64,000 bases of DNA from Bryoerythrophyllum caledonicum (taxonomy: Eukaryota; Streptophyta; Bryopsida; Pottiales; Pottiaceae): the NCBI GenBank assembly GCA_963971425.1, contig OZ020517.1:8186501-8250500 (forward strand), read 5' to 3'. Every line of letters begins with the position of its first letter. Position 1 is the stretch's first letter. The notes beneath the pieces are model-generated. The model saw only the letters and a list, made by a program, of their open reading frames with translations, ran no database searches and was not told where the DNA came from. This document shows, one piece after another, positions 62,873 to 64,000 of this stretch. The position numbers and the translations under genes were made by a program.

Positions 62873-64000
62873 ATCGTTTAGTTGATGATTCCATTACAAG
62901 AGAGGAAGAGAGACTACTCATGCCCATATTCTACAATGTGTATTCCAGAATCACAGCATGTTATTAGATAGTATGAAGAAACTCCCTCATGGTGTCCACA
63001 TAAGGGCCTTGTGCCATCTAAAAAGATGCCAAGGAAGTAGAAATAAAAAAATAATCAAAATAAATGCTCCATATTAATGTAGCTCCCATCAAAATCCCAC
63101 TTCACAATAATAATGAAACTTCTACAAATCTATTCTTAATCTACTATTCTTATTCTTATTCTTATTCTTCTTCTTAACCTTCTATTCTTCCTCTTCTTTC
63201 CTTCTACCTGTTCTATTCAACTATTCATCTCTTCATCTATTCATCTACTCTTCTATTCTTCTATTCTTCTTCTATTTCTACTTTTCTTCTTCTTCTTCAT
63301 CTATTCATCTACTCTTCTATTCCTCTATTCTTCTTCTATTTCTACTTTTCTTCTTCTTCTTCATCTACTTCATCTACTTCATCTACTTCATCTACTTCAT
63401 CTACTTCATCTACTTCATCTACTTCATCTACTTCATCTACTTCATCTACTTCATCTTCTACTTCTTCTACTACTTCATCTTCTTCTACTACTTCATCTTC
63501 TTCTACTACTACTTCATCTTCTTCTTCTTCTTCTTCTACTACTTCATCTTCTTCTTCTACTACTTCTACTACTTCATCTTCTTCTTCTACTACTTCTACT
63601 ACTTCATCTTCTTCTTCTACTACTTCTTCTTCATCATCTTCTTCTTCTTCTTCATCATCTTCTTCTTCTTCTTCATCATCTTCTTCTTCTTCTTCATCAT
63701 CTTCTTCTTCTTCTTCTTCATCATCTTCTTCTTCTTCTTCATCATCTTCTTCTTCTTCTTCATCTTCTTCTTCTTCTTCTTCTTCATCTTCTTCTTCTTC
63801 TTCTTCTTCTTCTTCTTCCTTCATCTTCTTCTTCATCTTCTTCTTCTTCTTCTTCTTCTTCTTCTCTTCATCTTCTTCTTCTTCTTCTTCTTCTTCTTCT
63901 TCTTCTTCTTCTCTTCTTCTTCTTCTTCTTCTTCTTCTTCTTCTTCTTCTTCTCTTCTTCTTCTTCTTCTTCTTCTTCTTCTTCTTCTTCTTCTTCTTCT
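62873..64000. repeat. Second copy of the pre-gap sequence plus CTT/TTC array
   Basis: From 62873 the sequence repeats that from 61246 at a constant offset of 1627 bp. It includes the unique lead-in ATCGTTTAGTTGATGATTCC and the irregular triplet pattern, as far as about 63745, where the triplet arrays diverge. The rest to the window end is TTC repeat with occasional CTC breaks. Confidence 0.95.

Noticed and set aside
61993..63836. Long Lys/Glu/Arg/Asp-rich open frames on the minus strand
   Set aside because: Pure translations of the TTC/GAA microsatellite, one running through the N gap.

Overview
The window looks like nuclear DNA of a land plant, most likely a bryophyte or another non-seed plant. 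It has GT-AG introns mostly of 100-800 bp, a plant-type PHT4 transporter, a U-box/ARM fragment, Ty1/copia and CACTA transposons, and AAACCCTAA telo-box motifs. The species was not identified, and the clade is an inference from gene content and intron style.

Layout. (1) 1-3.2 kb and 7.1-11.8 kb: two leftward copies (A and B) of one multi-exon, transposon-like gene family. It carries a C2HC zinc finger and, in B, a C-terminal Ulp1/C48 cysteine protease. Copy A is open as far as it is visible. Copy B has two in-frame stops. An AT-rich, repeat-bearing stretch separates them, and B is preceded by a tandemly repeated leader. (2) 14.1-17.5 kb: a rightward PHT4-type (MFS anion transporter) pseudogene, plastid-targeted in origin, with two frameshifting lesions and two nonsense codons. 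(3) 18.2-28.4 kb: a leftward, fully open 21-exon gene for a WDR62/MAPKBP1-type WD40 scaffold protein of about 1763 aa. (4) 28.4-32.5 kb: intergenic DNA with duplications, a 19-bp direct repeat flanking about 306 bp, and a 25-bp minisatellite. (5) 32.7-40.3 kb: a degenerate Ty1/copia element split by a 3.8-kb CACTA-type element with a dense CAGTTGTA-like motif. (6) 41.8-59.8 kb: a rightward, fully open 29-exon gene for a protein of about 3709 aa built largely of ASH/MSP-like beta domains. It is the most interesting host gene here and I do not recognise it. (7) 60.1-60.6 kb: a truncated leftward U-box-type ARM-repeat fragment. (8) 61.2-64 kb: a very long CTT/TTC microsatellite around a 200-N gap. 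The sequence left of the gap is repeated to its right, probably as an assembly artefact.

Functional picture. The two intact host genes encode large scaffolds. WDR62/MAPKBP1 proteins act at spindle poles and in MAPK signalling in animals, and ASH domains are typical of centrosomal and ciliary proteins. A shared microtubule or basal-body role is possible but is inference only. The rest is mobile DNA and its debris. Exon boundaries were derived by hand from splice consensus, reading-frame phase and family similarity. No alignment or database search was run.
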